Assembly: GCA_023614405.1 (NCBI GenBank)
Contig: CM042689.1
Coordinates: 330,560,305 to 330,624,304 of the forward strand
Reading direction: 5' to 3'
Length of the DNA stretch: 64,000 nucleotides
From: Avena insularis
Lineage: Eukaryota; Streptophyta; Magnoliopsida; Poales; Poaceae
Part shown: positions 42,697 through 54,261 of the stretch, in pieces
Position numbering within the stretch: the stretch's first letter is position 1
Layout: the number at the start of each line of letters is the position of its first letter
Made by a program: the position numbers and the translations under genes
Notes under the pieces: generated by a model
What the model was told of the DNA's origin: nothing
What the model saw: the letters and a program-made list of their open reading frames with translations, nothing else
Databases searched by the model: none

Positions 42697-43467
42697 TGTC
42701 GGGGGATAACCCCCGGTAGGGTCACGAGAGGTGAAACATAGCACGGCTTGGCCAGATCCGAGTAAAGAAAGAACCATGCAGGGTAAGAACGGCCGAGAGA
42801 GAGAATTTTGTGCGGCCGACATATGATCTATGGCGGCCCGCATAAGACAAAGTTGTTAGTCTTGCAGGAACCAACGAGCCGAGTCTTCCGAGGAAGGGCC
42901 GAGTCGAATAGGACGCGTCCCACCTTTCCGAGTAAGGTTCAGGAGGGAACATGGTAAAGCATGGTCAAAAGAGAAGGGCGACGCCGGGCGACACAAAAGG
43001 AGCCGAGTGACGCCCAAAGCAAAGGCTGACGTACAAAGTTACTGCGTGACGCCAAAAGGAACAGGAGGCGACGTACCAGAAGACCGTTATCTGTCAAGCT
43101 TTGTGGACTAGGCCATTGGACTTAGGGTAAGCCCATGACCCGACCCACATTATAGGGACCAAGATCCAAACAGTAAACCCTAGAACCCAAAGGGGTATAT
43201 GCTAGCTAGCACTGCCTATATAAGGGAGGGCGTAGCTGTAGTAGAGGGAGGTCGGACAAAGGAGAGAACGAGTGCACTGAACTCTAGTTCATACAGCTCA
43301 AGGAGCACTTGTAATCCTCGGGTATCAATCAAATCGTTAAGTATGGAGAGTTCATCTTGTTCTTCGTGCATGGCTAGACCGTGCACTTCCTCCCTGGTGA
43401 CCACAAGCAACCATTCGGCCCCCAACTTAAGCCTACCCATGGCATTTGTCGTGCCACCATCACGACA
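42697..43467 (+). mobile_element. Tat element 5' LTR (771 bp)
   Basis: Starts TGTCGGGGGATAACCCCCGG, itself a near-perfect hairpin, and ends CACGACA. TATA at 43217-43224. The primer site begins 2 bases after its end. Confidence 0.88.
43217..43224 (+). promoter_or_regulatory. TATA box of Tat LTR
   Basis: TATATAAG, ~520 bp into the LTR, with downstream sequence 'gtagtagagggagg' typical of a grass LTR leader. Confidence 0.7.
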
Positions 43468-43469
43468 GT

Positions 43470-43487
43470 TGGCGCCCACCGTGGGGC
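43470..43487 (+). promoter_or_regulatory. Primer-binding site of Tat element
   Basis: TGGCGCCCACCGTGGGGC directly after the LTR is the form shared by grass Tat elements. I did not assign the tRNA with certainty. Confidence 0.75.
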
Positions 43488-43772
43488 AGAAGCAGGTGCT
43501 TGATGGAGTCTTCGTCCGGACGGGCAACATCATCGCCCAGACCGGCGAGCGCATCTACTCCGGCCTCATCTAGAGGTTTGGAGCGCTCAACTTCGTCAGC
43601 GACAACGCGGGCTGCTTTGGGAGCAAGCCGTTCCCTAGGGGTGGTCGCTTCATCAAGTTCGGCGAGCACCAGGTTTACGTCGCAGTGCGCGTGGAGCGCT
43701 CATATCCAGAGCACGTCGTCCTGGCACCGGATCCGCCAGCGATTCGCTGGGAAGCTTCACCAGCTCGTCTCC

Positions 43773-45895
43773 ATGGAGGTAATGATGACAGCCCCAAACC
43801 CCGCGGCTCCGCCGATAGTTCCGGTAGTGAATAGGAATGTTGAGGGAGGTAATCATGAGGAAACACCAAGGGTTGCAAGAACAGCAAAGGCACCATTGGA
43901 AAAACCAAAAAACATAGCTAGAAGTAAAAGGGCTAAGGAGCTGCAGGAAGCGATAGACAAGTTGGCAGAGCCAGTAGCGCAGGAAACTGACCCGGCACGT
44001 GTGCAAGCCGAGTTGGAGGAGGCCAGGATAAAAGTTTTGGAGAAAGCCAAGGAATTAGCGCATTTATAGCAAGATGTGGATATCACGATCCGAGAGCTCA
44101 ACTTCGCGAATCGAGTCAAGGGCGCGAAGAGCCGGCTTGATGCGATGAGATTGAGAGGGAGAAACCTCAATGAAGAGCTAGCAGATGCGACGTCCAAAAT
44201 AACGCCAGAGAACAGCAATGAAACAGCTATGCAGCCAACATATAATACAGCAGTAGCTAATCTGCGAGCAGCAGAAGCAACAATGGCAGAATTACCCCAT
44301 TTGGAGGGAGAAGCAAAGAAAAGACAACAAGAACGAGTCAATGAACTAGTAAGAGCAGCTAGCATGCTGAATGAAGCGTATTACAGGGCAAATCCGGGTG
44401 TAGCAGGAAGGTCACAGCTGGTTCACTCGGCGACTCCTGTTCCGGCAAGATCGGCAGGGCACACGGCATCCTCACCCGGAGCGGCACCAAGACCAAAAAG
44501 TGTGGATTCTGGAAGAAACAAGCAGATGGTCACCTATGATCCGGTGATGGCTCAAGGGAACCCGGCACATACGTAGGGGGCAAGAAGGAGTAATGCCCAA
44601 GGAAATTAAAACCAGGAGAATGCAGGCCAAGAAAGGCAAGAAGGGCAAAGAAACGATAACGGAGGGAAAAAATTGCGCCCCAAGCTAGGCGTGGAACTCA
44701 CTCAGCAGGAGGAGGAAATCCAGGGCCAAATAATGCACCAGCTCAACCTGGAAGAAGACAGCAAAGCGCGGGAAAGGCAGCTCAATAGCCTGCTGACCCG
44801 AACGCCAATAAGTACAATGATGGTTACTCGGATATGGTGAACGACGGATATGAATTGTCGGATCACGCATATCAAGCACTGGGAGCTAGACTCGGAGGTA
44901 GGAACCTTCAGCCGGATGATGCAAGGTTGAATCTTGAACGAATAAAGATGACATAACTGATCGAATTGCAAGGTCCGTAGGGTCCACCATGCTTTGGCCC
45001 AAGGATCATGAAGGAGCCACCGGTGCCAAATTTCCAGTTGGCCAGAGGAACAAAAACGTATGATGGGAGTACAAAGCCAGAGGACTGGCTCATAGATTAT
45101 GGAACTGCTGTGAAGATCGCACAAGGAAATTTGAGATGGGCGGTGCGTTATGTATCGCAAATGCTAGAATGAACAGCTCGGGTATGGCTAAACAATTTGC
45201 CACCCGGAAGCATTAACAGCTGGATCGATTTTCAAGACGCCTTTGTGAGCAATTTCACGAGCACTTACAAGAGGCCGAATCGCCCACAGCAACTGGCGAT
45301 GTGTAAGCAAAGACCAAATGAGACAGACAGGGAATTCCTCACAAGGTGGTATACGATGCGCAACTCCTGTGAAGGGGTAATCGAATCACAGGCAATCGCT
45401 TGGTTTGCACAAGAATGCAGACATGGAAGCGTGTTGTTGCAAAGGTTACAGAGGGATATGCCGGCAAGCCTAGTAGAAACGATAAGAATTGCTGATTCGT
45501 ATGCGTTAGGGGATTCGACTCAGCCGCTGCTTATGTCGGCAGACGGGATGACTGAGACTCAAATCTATGACGCTGCCGGGTCGCAAAGGCGCCAGGAAAG
45601 ATCCGAATACAGAAGCAAGAGAAGAGACGAAAGGCCAGACTACAGATATGGTTCGACTCAAGTTGCGGCCATAAGTCAGGATCATCCGGATGCTGGAAGT
45701 AGCCAGCACCAAAGGACAAGTGGACAGCAACAGTGGGTACCAAAGAATGATGGAAAAAAGCCATATGAACAAAGGAAGCAATATCAGGACCGACAGAAAT
45801 ATACCTATGAGATGATGCTGGACCAGCCGTGTAAGTTTCACACGCCTAGTCCGAGTAAACCGGCCAATCACACAACAAGGCAATGCACTTGATTT
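43773..45895 (+). pseudogene. Tat gag (broken)
   Basis: Starts at ATG 43773 (Met-Glu-Val-Met-Met). A coiled-coil-rich N-terminal part (Ala/Glu/Lys-rich) spans 43850-44400 with a TAG at 44067-44069 and a stop at 44574. After a frame change, the capsid-like core runs from ~45050 (Tyr-Asp-Gly-Ser-Thr-Lys-Pro-Glu-Asp-Trp) through Arg-Glu-Phe-Leu-Thr-Arg-Trp, with another TGA near 45172. It ends with a Cys-Lys-Phe-His ... Gln-Cys knuckle near 45831-45890, the unusual form found in Tat Gag. Not functional. Confidence 0.82.
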
Positions 45896-46180
45896 CATAA
45901 AGGAGATAGAGTGGATTCGCCGAATAAGCAGCTTCCACCACCTCCCCCTCCACCACTTACAGGAGGAAATGCTCAAACAGTGGGAACAGATAACAGATAC
46001 GAAAACAGGCAGCCGAGGTATCATAATCAAGAAAGGAGAGAAACTGTGCACCAGGTGCACAATCCAAGTGGTGACGACGCTCATGTCGTCCACGGAACTA
46101 GAAATGAGTATATAGAACATCACTAGAGCTTTGTTGTCTTTGTCATAGAGCCGAATGACAAAAAGAGCCAGCAGCGACAG

Positions 46181-46945
46181 ATGATGGAGGTGAATGCCAC
46201 AATGCCGGCAATTCCCAAGTACATGCATTGGTCTGAGCAAGAGATAACGTGGAGCATAAAAGATCACCCCAAGATCATGCCAACCCCAGGAGGATATGCT
46301 CTAGTTTTGGATCCAACGTTCATGGGCCCAGATATCAATGTCAAGTTTTCAAAAGTTCTGATCGACGATGGCAGTAGTATCAACATCATGTACAAGGATA
46401 CTATGCTCAAGTTATGCATTACCATGAACATGCTGGAGCCAACTAAGACCATTTTCCACGGTATTGTGTTGGGACTGTCCTGTGAGCCAATTGGCAAGAT
46501 CTGGTTCGACGTCTTATTCGGCAACAAGGAGAACTGTCGCACTGAAGCCATAGAGTTCGAGGTAGTGGATTTGGTCAGCTCATATCACGCCTTACTCGGC
46601 AGGCCGGCTATGGCAAGGTTCATGGCTACTCCCCACATTGCCTACTTAAAGATGAAGCTTCCAGGCCCATGTGGGGTGATTACAGTTGAAGGGGACTACA
46701 AAAGATCCATTGCTTATGCCTCAGCCGGATCTTCACTAGCCGAGTCACTAGTCATAGCACAAGAAAAGCATCAAATGTTGGAAGTGGCAGCATTGGCCAA
46801 AGCAGCACAAATGTCCATGCCAGCACTCACCAACCCGCATGGCAATGTGTCATTTCAAGCTACCAAAGAAACCAAGAAGGTACAGGTGGATGAGACTTTC
46901 CCAGAGCACACACTTACCATTGGGGCTGGCCTCACGAACAACTAG
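46181..46945 (+). pseudogene. Tat aspartic protease region
   Basis: Open 254-codon frame bounded by stops. The protease motif reads Leu-Ile-Asp-Asp-Gly-Ser-Ser (46358-46378), where Tat elements usually have Asp-Gly-Gly-Ser-Ser, followed by the Leu-Leu-Gly-Arg-Pro strand. It processes Gag-Pol. Separated from gag by stops at ~45893 and ~46124. Confidence 0.82.
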
Positions 46946-48349
46946 GAAAGCGAGCTCACCAGCTTCCTCCGTGAGAATCGGGATATCTTTGCCTGGTCCA
47001 CTCAGGATCTGCAAGGAGTTCCGAGGGAGCTGGCTGAGCACTCTCTTCACGTAAGACCAGATGCCAAGCCGGTAAAGCAACCCCTCCGCCGCTTTGCCGA
47101 AGATAGTAGGAAAGTAATAGCTGTCGAGATTGCCAGACTCTTAGCTGCTGGATTCATCATGGAAGTGCTGCACCCGGATTGGTTGTAAAATCCAGTCTTT
47201 GTCGAGAAGAAAAAATATGACCCGAACGTGGCAGTGGTATGGCGCATGTGTATTGATTACACGAACCTCAATAAGGCGTGTCCAAAATATCCATTTCCCC
47301 TGCCACGGATCGATCAAGTCATAGATTCTACTGCCGGGTGTGAGTTGTTGTCATTTGTGGATGCGTATTCTGGATTCAATCAGATACCACTGAATCCGGA
47401 TGATCAAATAAAGACAGCTTTTATTACCCCGTATGGGGCTTATTGCTATCGTACCATGCCATTTGGGTTGATAAATGCATGTGCAACATATCAAAGATGC
47501 ATGCAAAAATGCTTGCAAGATCAATTGGACAAAAACGCTCAAGTATACGTCGATGACGTGGTAATAAAAACCAAGCAAAGTCATACTCTAATTGAGGACT
47601 TGCGTCAAACATTCGCAAACTTGAGAAGATTCCGGATGAAGCTTAACCCAGAAAAATGTACATTTGGTGTCCCGGCTGGCAAGTTACTCGGATTCCTTGT
47701 ATCCAGCCGAGCAATCGAAGCTAACCCGACAAAAATTAGGGCCATCAAAAGAATGTAATTGCCAAAAACCCTCAACGATGTCCAGAAGTTTACTGGATGC
47801 CTGGCCTCTTTGAGCAGGTTTGTTAGTCGGCTAGGTGAAAAAGCCCTACCACTATATCAACTGATGAAGAAATCAGACAAATTCACGTGGACACAGCAAG
47901 CTGATAGCGCTTTCCATGAATTAAAGAAAATGTTGGCAACAACACCAATATTAGCATCACCACTATCCAAAGAGCCAATGTTGCTCTATGTCGCCGCAAC
48001 CAACAGAGTTGTAAGTGCAGTAATAGCGGTTGAACGTGAAGAAGGGGGCAAGTCAGTCCAAAGACCAGTTTATTACTTGAGCGAAGTGCTCTCTGTCTCA
48101 AAATAGAATTACCCGCATTATCAGAAGATGACATACGGGGTATATATGGCGGCAAAGAAGCTGAAACATTATTTCCAAGAACACCCAATCCGGGTAATAT
48201 GCAAGGCACCTATCTCAGATATATTGGGCAGCAAAGATGCTAGCAGCCGAGTCGCAAAATGGGCCATAGAACTAGCACCGTATACTCCTCAATATGATAG
48301 GCGAGATGCAATCAAATCTCAAGCCGTTGCAGATTTCTTTGTAGACTAG
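46946..48349 (+). pseudogene. Tat reverse transcriptase and RNase H
   Basis: Reverse transcriptase begins near 46980. Asn-Pro-Val-Phe-Val follows a TAA at 47187. Arg-Met-Cys-Ile-Asp-Tyr and the palm motif Tyr-Val-Asp-Asp (47545-47556) are intact. After a TAA at 47756-47758 come the connection segment and the classical RNase H, with further TAG stops at ~48104 and ~48347. The usual catalytic Asp of RNase H (Asp-Ala-Ser/Thr) appears replaced (Val-Ala-Ala-Thr near 47991). Inactive as it stands. Confidence 0.85.
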
Positions 48350-48757
48350 ATGGAAATGCAGTACGAACCACCACTACCAGATCCGAACTACTGGAAAATG
48401 CATTTTGACGGGTCCAAGACGAAAATGGGTCTGGGCGCCGGGATAGTGCTCACATCTCCAAAGAGGCATCAACTCAAGTATGTGTTACAGATTCATTTTG
48501 CTGCTTCCAACAATGTTGTCGAGTATGAAGCACTTGTCCATGGCATCAAAGTGGCCAAAGAGATTGGCATCAAAAGGATCATGTGTTTTGGCGATTCGGA
48601 TTTGGTCATTCAGCAAGTGTGTGGACATTGGGATGCGCTGGACGCAAACATGGCATTATATTGTTTCCATGTGCAAAAAATTTTGGATACTTTGACGGAT
48701 GTGAATTCCATCACGTTTTTAGAGCAGAGAATGAAGCAACAGATGTACTGTCCAAAC
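48350..48757 (+). pseudogene. Tat second (archaeal-type) RNase H domain
   Basis: After the classical RNase H a second fold follows: His-Phe-Asp-Gly-Ser near 48403, Asn-Val-Val-Glu-Tyr-Glu-Ala-Leu near 48511, and Gly-Asp-Ser-Asp-Leu near 48592. These carry the catalytic Asp, Glu, Asp of the archaeal-like RNase H that Tat/Ogre elements acquired. The frame is shifted near 48720 into the linker preceding integrase. Confidence 0.8.
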
Positions 48758-50164
48758 TAGGGTCATCTCGGCAAGCAATACCACCAGGAGTATCACTGGA
48801 GCACCTTAGGAAACCATCAATCAAGCCGTCACCAGAATCCGACTCGATCAGGGTCACCACGGCGAATCAGGATTCATACGTGGTACCAATGGATATCGAC
48901 TTAGGGGCAGGTTCGAATAACTTGGGGACTGATCCGCTCAATTCCGGGGCCGCCGAATCACACTCGGGGACTCCTCAGGTCATGTCGGCAGAGCATATGG
49001 AAATTGATGCTGGAGCAAACCCGGAACCACTGATACCAACATGGGCACAGCCAATATTCGATTACTTAAAAGATGGGACCTTGCCGAATGATGAAACATT
49101 GGCAAGGCAAATAGCAAGAAGAGCAAAAGCGTACACCATAATCAACAAGGAACTATACAAGCAAAGTGTGACAAGCATACTACAGCGTTGTATCAGCTCA
49201 GAGAAAGGCTAGGAGATTTTGTTGGATATTCATCAAGGAGAATGTGGGCACCACGCGTCATCAAGAGCGTTAGTGGCCAAGGCATTCCGACATGGATTTT
49301 ATTGGCCAAGCGCATTGGCACAGGCACAAGAGTTAGTTGGAAAATGCAGTGGTTGTCACCATTATGCATCCAAGTCACATCTACCAGTGTCTGAATTAAA
49401 AACTATACCAATCACTTGGCCTTTTGTGGTATGGTGCCTAGATATGGTAGGACCATTCAAACCAGCAAGGGGAGGCATGACTCATATTTTGGTGATGATT
49501 GATAAGTTCACCAAGTGGATAGAAGTGAAACTAATCAAAAAATTGGATGGTAAAATAGCTGTCACATTCTTAAAGGATATAATCCTAAGATATGGTTACC
49601 CACACAGTGTAATCACTGGTAATGGCACGAACTTTGCCGAAGGAGCTTTTGCTCGTTTCTACGGGAAACACCGAATAAGACTCGATGTAGCATCAGTCGC
49701 CCATCCAGAATCAAATGGACAAGTTGAACGGGCTAATGGCTTAGTTCTGTTAGGGATAAAACCCCGCTTAATGGAACCACTCCAGAGATCACCTGGTTGT
49801 TGGATAGAGGAACTGCCCTTAGTGTTGTGGAGCCTAAGAACAACTCCGAATCGATCAATGGGCTATACACCATTTTTCCTTGTGTATGGGGCAGAGGCAG
49901 TTTTGCCTGCCAACATAGAGTATGACTCGCCAAGGATAAGGCAATACTCGGAAGCCGAGGTAAAAGAGGCCCGAGAAGATGGAGTAGCCTTACTCGAAGA
50001 AGCAAGGGAACTGGCATTATCCAGATTCGCTATATATCAATAGAATCTCCGACGCTACCATAGCCGGAAAGTGCAACCTCGTGTTTTTCGAGAAGGGGAT
50101 ATGGTGCTAAGGCTTGTGCAGCGCACATCGGGAATGCATAAATTATCACCCCCATGGGAAGGTC
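48758..50164 (+). pseudogene. Tat integrase (catalytic Asp lost), cut by chromovirus B
   Basis: A linker runs to ~49200. The zinc-binding region follows (Gly-His-His-Ala-Ser-Ser ... Cys-Ser-Gly-Cys). The first catalytic Asp lies in Cys-Leu-Asp-Met-Val-Gly at 49441. The second should be Asp in Asp-Asn-Gly but codes Gly (Thr-Gly-Asn-Gly, 49618-49620). The Glu in Gly-Gln-Val-Glu is at 49726. A TAG at 50041 precedes the C-terminal stretch ending Pro-Pro-Trp-Glu-Gly, where element B enters. Integration activity would be abolished by the Asp-to-Gly change alone. Confidence 0.85.
50160..50164. repeat. Probable target-site duplication aggtc (left copy) of chromovirus B
   Basis: The five bases before the LTR inside the Tat integrase tail. 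The partner should lie just beyond 64000 and cannot be checked here. Confidence 0.45.
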
Positions 50165-50329
50165 TGTCAACACCCAGATTTTTAATCACAGATGCCTGTT
50201 ATGCCAGACATCACAATCCCAGGATTACCATTTTTGTGAGACATAACAGATTTGGATATCAGAGTACATCATCCATTACAAACCATACATAAGGTCTTAC
50301 ACAAATAAGGATCTCATGATCCAGTTCTT

Positions 50330-50479
50330 AATACAACTCAAGCAACGGAATAACGTAAAGATAACGATAGCATGGGTGAAGCTCCATCTTCAGGGTCACA
50401 AGCAATGCTGACGATGGGAGATGATCCTCGTTGTCATAACCTTCATGCGGTCCATCATCCTGATACTCCTCTTCATAGT
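50330..50479 (-). other. Putative third exon in LTR leader (element B 3' LTR), best-preserved frame
   Basis: From ACTATGAAGAGG at 50479 the frame continues with Tyr-Glu-Glu-Glu-Tyr-Gln-Asp-Asp-Gly, then Gly-Tyr-Asp-Asn-Glu-Asp, and ends Leu-Glu-Leu-Tyr before a TAA near 50330. With the leftover G of the 87-nt block the first codon is Asp, so the phase fits. The acceptor AG of other copies (GGCCAG) is AT here, so splicing at this site may be lost in this LTR. Confidence 0.4.
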
Positions 50480-51690
50480 ATGGCCACGGGAATAGCCAGG
50501 GACAAAGCCATGAGTACTCTTTAAGTACTCGCAAACTAATACTAACAAGTGAAGTGGTTTTGAATAGGATATACTAAGCTCTAGGGTTGTTTTGCAAAAA
50601 GCCAGATTTACCTCTGCTAAGTTCATAAGCAAGAAATTTAGTTGAAAGTTGTATAACACCTAAGTGGGAACTTGAATTTCATATCACAACTCTGTTGTGG
50701 TCAAGTCAAAATCATAATTCATTTCATAAGTCATTTTGAAAACATCTGACGGGGGAACAGTATGGCCACTCCAACTGTCCATAACCGCGGACGCGGCTAT
50801 TCGAATAGTTTGACACTCTGTAGAAATTGTACACTTTCACCACAACATTCGATACATCTATCACGAACAATCCTGAATTCACCATACTCAGTATGCGGAT
50901 AATCAATCCTAACCTTTCAATTACACGCCCTAGTATAGGCACCTCTCCTGTGAGTTTGGCCTCCCAACCATGACCAACTGCCATCTTGGGTACTGCACAG
51001 GTGGACAATCTTCACAAGGTAGCCTCAGCTCAGACCTTGGCCGCGAGGGAACCCATACTAAGGTATATAAATTTCCAGTCAATCCCTACCCAAATTTCGG
51101 GTATTGTGGTTGTACGATAAAATTGGAATGGTATCGCATCCAGACAACCATCAGTTTTAAAAAGGACTAAGGCTCATGCCTCAACATTTTCTTCATCAAA
51201 ATCATCTGGTGTTCGGAAACACATGTCAAAACATTTCAGTAGAATGACTCATCATTCTAAGATTTTCATAACCTTTTTCACCAAGTATTCCCATCAAAAT
51301 TTAATCAAGTTTTATACTTAGCACTAGCATCTACAAGTGGTGGTAAATACTAATGAGGGGTGGTAAACAAGTGGAGATTTTCTAAGTTCAATCTCATGCC
51401 TTAGGATGACATCAATATTACCTAACTTAGGCCAAATTTTATGCTCTTTATGCTACCTTCCAATATCCTTCTAGTATCTACAATTCACTATGTAAACTCT
51501 AAGAGAAAGCTTTGATAAAGAAATAAAGTATAAAGCTTGCAAGTAAAACTAGGATTGGGTTATCAAGTGGGTATGATCACATATGCTTAGGGCATATAGT
51601 TGTCATTGTAACAAGCAAGTATTAGCTTGCATAGGTCAACTTGTGTAGTAATGCTTGCATAAGTAGGGTATATTGCAAGTGTTAGCTTGC

Positions 51691-51777
51691 CTTGTGCAGA
51701 GCAGTGGTTGAAGTTCTCCTCGGCTTCTTCCTCGTAGTATCCTCCTTCCTCCTCGTATCCTTGGTCGGTACTAGCGT
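51691..51777 (-). other. Conserved 87-nt exon-like block (element B 3' LTR)
   Basis: Identical to the block in the 5' LTR (61594-61680) as read. Acceptor-like tttatttatag precedes it, GCAAGC follows, and the intron to donor 52688 is ~911 bp. Confidence 0.5.
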
Positions 51778-52926
51778 CTATAAATAAATACGAGGTACAC
51801 AATCACCAAACAATACTTAACTATTTCCAATCATCACACAATGGTTCACACTAGATGATCTAGCATCATCACTAATATTACAAGATTAAAGCACTTGTCT
51901 TATTTATTTTATTTGAGAAAGGTAATTTCTACTCATTGAAAAACTACTTAAGATTTAATATTCTCCAACTCAAACATGGGATCATGTTGACACATGTCAT
52001 CACCACATATTTCAGTACATGGGAATGTGATTTAAAGTGGTGTCACAATTTAATAAGGTTTAACCTTTTATTTTAATTAAATAAAGTGACTAGAAATGCC
52101 TATGGGGCATTCTTTTATTACTTGAACATTATCTCTGTAAGTAAACCCATATGTTTTTATATATTCTGAAAGGTATGATCAAATGTGTTTTTTGAGAGTT
52201 GGAATCAACTCAAAAGATTTTATGGTTGAATTTTGAAAATGTTTGAATTCAGAAAAGCTTCTGCCTTGTTATTTTTACCATGGTTGATCTACAAATCCAA
52301 ATGATTTGAATCCAACGGGATTGGATTAAGCATTTCAGTAACTTTCTAACAAAATTGGTTTCATGTATTTTGGTTCAGTAAATCGAGCTGGGTTGATTTT
52401 TGAATCTAGGTACAGAACTATGTTTTAAATTAAATGAATAAAGTTTAATTTGAATTGTTGGGTTGTGCAGGATGTTTTACTAGGCCGGCCCACTACACAC
52501 AGCGTGTATGCGGGATGGTTAAGTGACTGTCCCCACGCGTCAGTGAGCCGGAGAGGGGCGAAGCGGTATGGGGCAATGTGAACCGCACGATCTAACTCTA
52601 ATCGAACGGCTACGATTAATCGTCCATGTCGGGCAGCGCCGGCGAGACAGAACCCAAACACGGCAGGTGGTGGTCGTGGGATGCTCACTGGGGCTCAGGC
52701 GAGGGTCGGCGACGGGGGCGAACGACGAAGTTGACGACGGCGGTTCTCCTGGTACCGGCTGCTTCTCCTAGGGCGGCTCCAATCGACGGTTCCCTTCTTC
52801 TCCAGCAGCGGTGGACTCCGGCCAAATTTCGGCGATGTGCTGCTCGCCTTGCTCCGGGAGTGAGGTGGGGTGATTCTGGGTGAGAGGGGAGTGAACTGGT
52901 GTGGCGAAAACGAGCGGTGGAGGCCT

Positions 52927-52936
52927 CTATTTATAG
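52927..52936 (-). promoter_or_regulatory. TATA box of element B 3' LTR
   Basis: Minus-strand CTATAAATAG, same position as in the other LTRs. Transcripts would read leftward into the Tat remains. Confidence 0.7.
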
Positions 52937-54204
52937 TGGCGGAAGGGGACCAACGGGCGCGGGCTGAGCTCGTCGTGGTAGACGGCACAGAGGGCTACTG
53001 GCATGGGCGGCAGTAGGGGCGGTGCTGTGCTCCCTGGCGAAACTCAACGACGGGGTCTTGCGGCATGGGGCGGTGTTGTTCGGTCGGAACGTCGCAGTGC
53101 TCTGTGCGGGTCCGACGGCGGTTTTAATGTCGCACAACACGTATGGTCTGTGCGGTGGCGAACGGGCATGTTTGGCGGGGTGCTGGGGTGCTGGTGATCA
53201 TCCCTGCAAGCGGCGAGGGCGGCACGCAGTCTGTGGGTGCTAGTCGAGCATGGCACACTGGCGCGCTCTCGGCTCGCGCGCAGAGAGGTTTGGCATGGGC
53301 GTGTCGTGTGGTCCAGGGGCTGGCATTGCTCGGGGCTTGGACAATGGGTGGCGGTGGACGGTGCTGCATGTACCAGACAAGGTTGGCGAGGCTAGTGCGG
53401 CCTCTAGCTTGCTGGCGACAATGGGGTGGCAATGGTGCTCTCGGCATGCTTGACATTAATGGCTAGGCTTGCTCACAGTGGTGCTAAAGATTGTTAAAGA
53501 GACTAGATGATCTACTAAGGGCTAGTTGCAACCAGAGAGGGAACAAGTTAGGCCAATTTTACTGCTGCAAATAGTGTTAGATGTTTGTTTGATTTGAATC
53601 TGCAAGGTGTTTGATGAAATGGCCGCAAGAAATTTAATTTTGAATTTTGGATTCAAACTTTGTGGGTTTGCTAGGCACATACTAGGGAGTGTCTGGTTAG
53701 TTGGATTAGTTAAGGGGCATTGGTTTGGTTGGGTTTTGAAAATGGATGATCTTCACATATGAATAACATTCAATTTCGAATTGTGATTTGAATGGGGTTG
53801 CCAAATGTTTCTGCAAGTTTGAAAGGTGGGACTTGATTCATTTTTACTAGTTCTATGAAGGGGTGAAAAGAATTGGGAAAGTTTTTGTTTGAAATCTTGG
53901 ACTAGAAACACTCAAAGTGACCTAGTGAGCAAGATTGGCAAAAATGACCATTTGCTTTATTTGCTTTGTTTTTGATTTTCTTTTGATTTATTTCTGCATG
54001 GAAATGTTTTATATGATGTTATTTTCATCTTTATACTATCTCTTGCTATTTAGGTTAATCACACAAGTCCATTCATGCATTTGTCAAATCATTTCATTCA
54101 CACATGCATTCATATGATTTTAATTAATCAAAGTTTTTTGTTAACCCTAATTTTAGTGATTTGAGTTTGATGATCCTTGCTTTATATTTTTGGGATGTTA
54201 CAAA

Positions 54205-54216
54205 CCTTCCCTCCTT
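54205..54216 (-). promoter_or_regulatory. Polypurine tract of element B
   Basis: Minus-strand AAGGAGGGAAGG ends 2 bases before the 3' LTR, the start point for plus-strand DNA synthesis. Confidence 0.85.
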
Positions 54217-54261
54217 AAACAAAATCTCGTCCCAGATTTTAAAAAGGACGAAAAATATTAC

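Larger units (their letters stand above)
42697..50164 (+). mobile_element. Tat-lineage Ty3/gypsy element (decayed), interrupted by chromovirus B
   Basis: The order is 5' LTR (771 bp), primer site, gag, protease, reverse transcriptase, RNase H, a second archaeal-type RNase H, then integrase. The dual RNase H marks the Tat lineage (grass relatives include the RIRE2/Retrosat2 and Grande groups). Many in-frame stops break it. Chromovirus B interrupts it just after the Pro-Pro-Trp-Glu-Gly codons at 50164. Its end and 3' LTR are outside the window. Possible target duplication gcggc at 42692-42696. Confidence 0.9.
50165..54202 (-). mobile_element. Element B 3' LTR (4038 bp)
   Basis: On the minus strand begins TGTAACATCCCAAAAATATA at 54202 and ends TGTTGACA at 50165. 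Sampled against the 5' LTR: about 3 substitutions and 3 indels in ~300 bp of the AT-rich part (51961-52260), but about 13 substitutions in ~270 bp of the GC-rich part (53235-53505). Confidence 0.92.

Noticed and set aside
42697..42720. Hairpin at the Tat LTR start as an independent terminator or regulatory element
   Set aside because: It coincides exactly with the LTR terminus and is typical of this LTR family's head.
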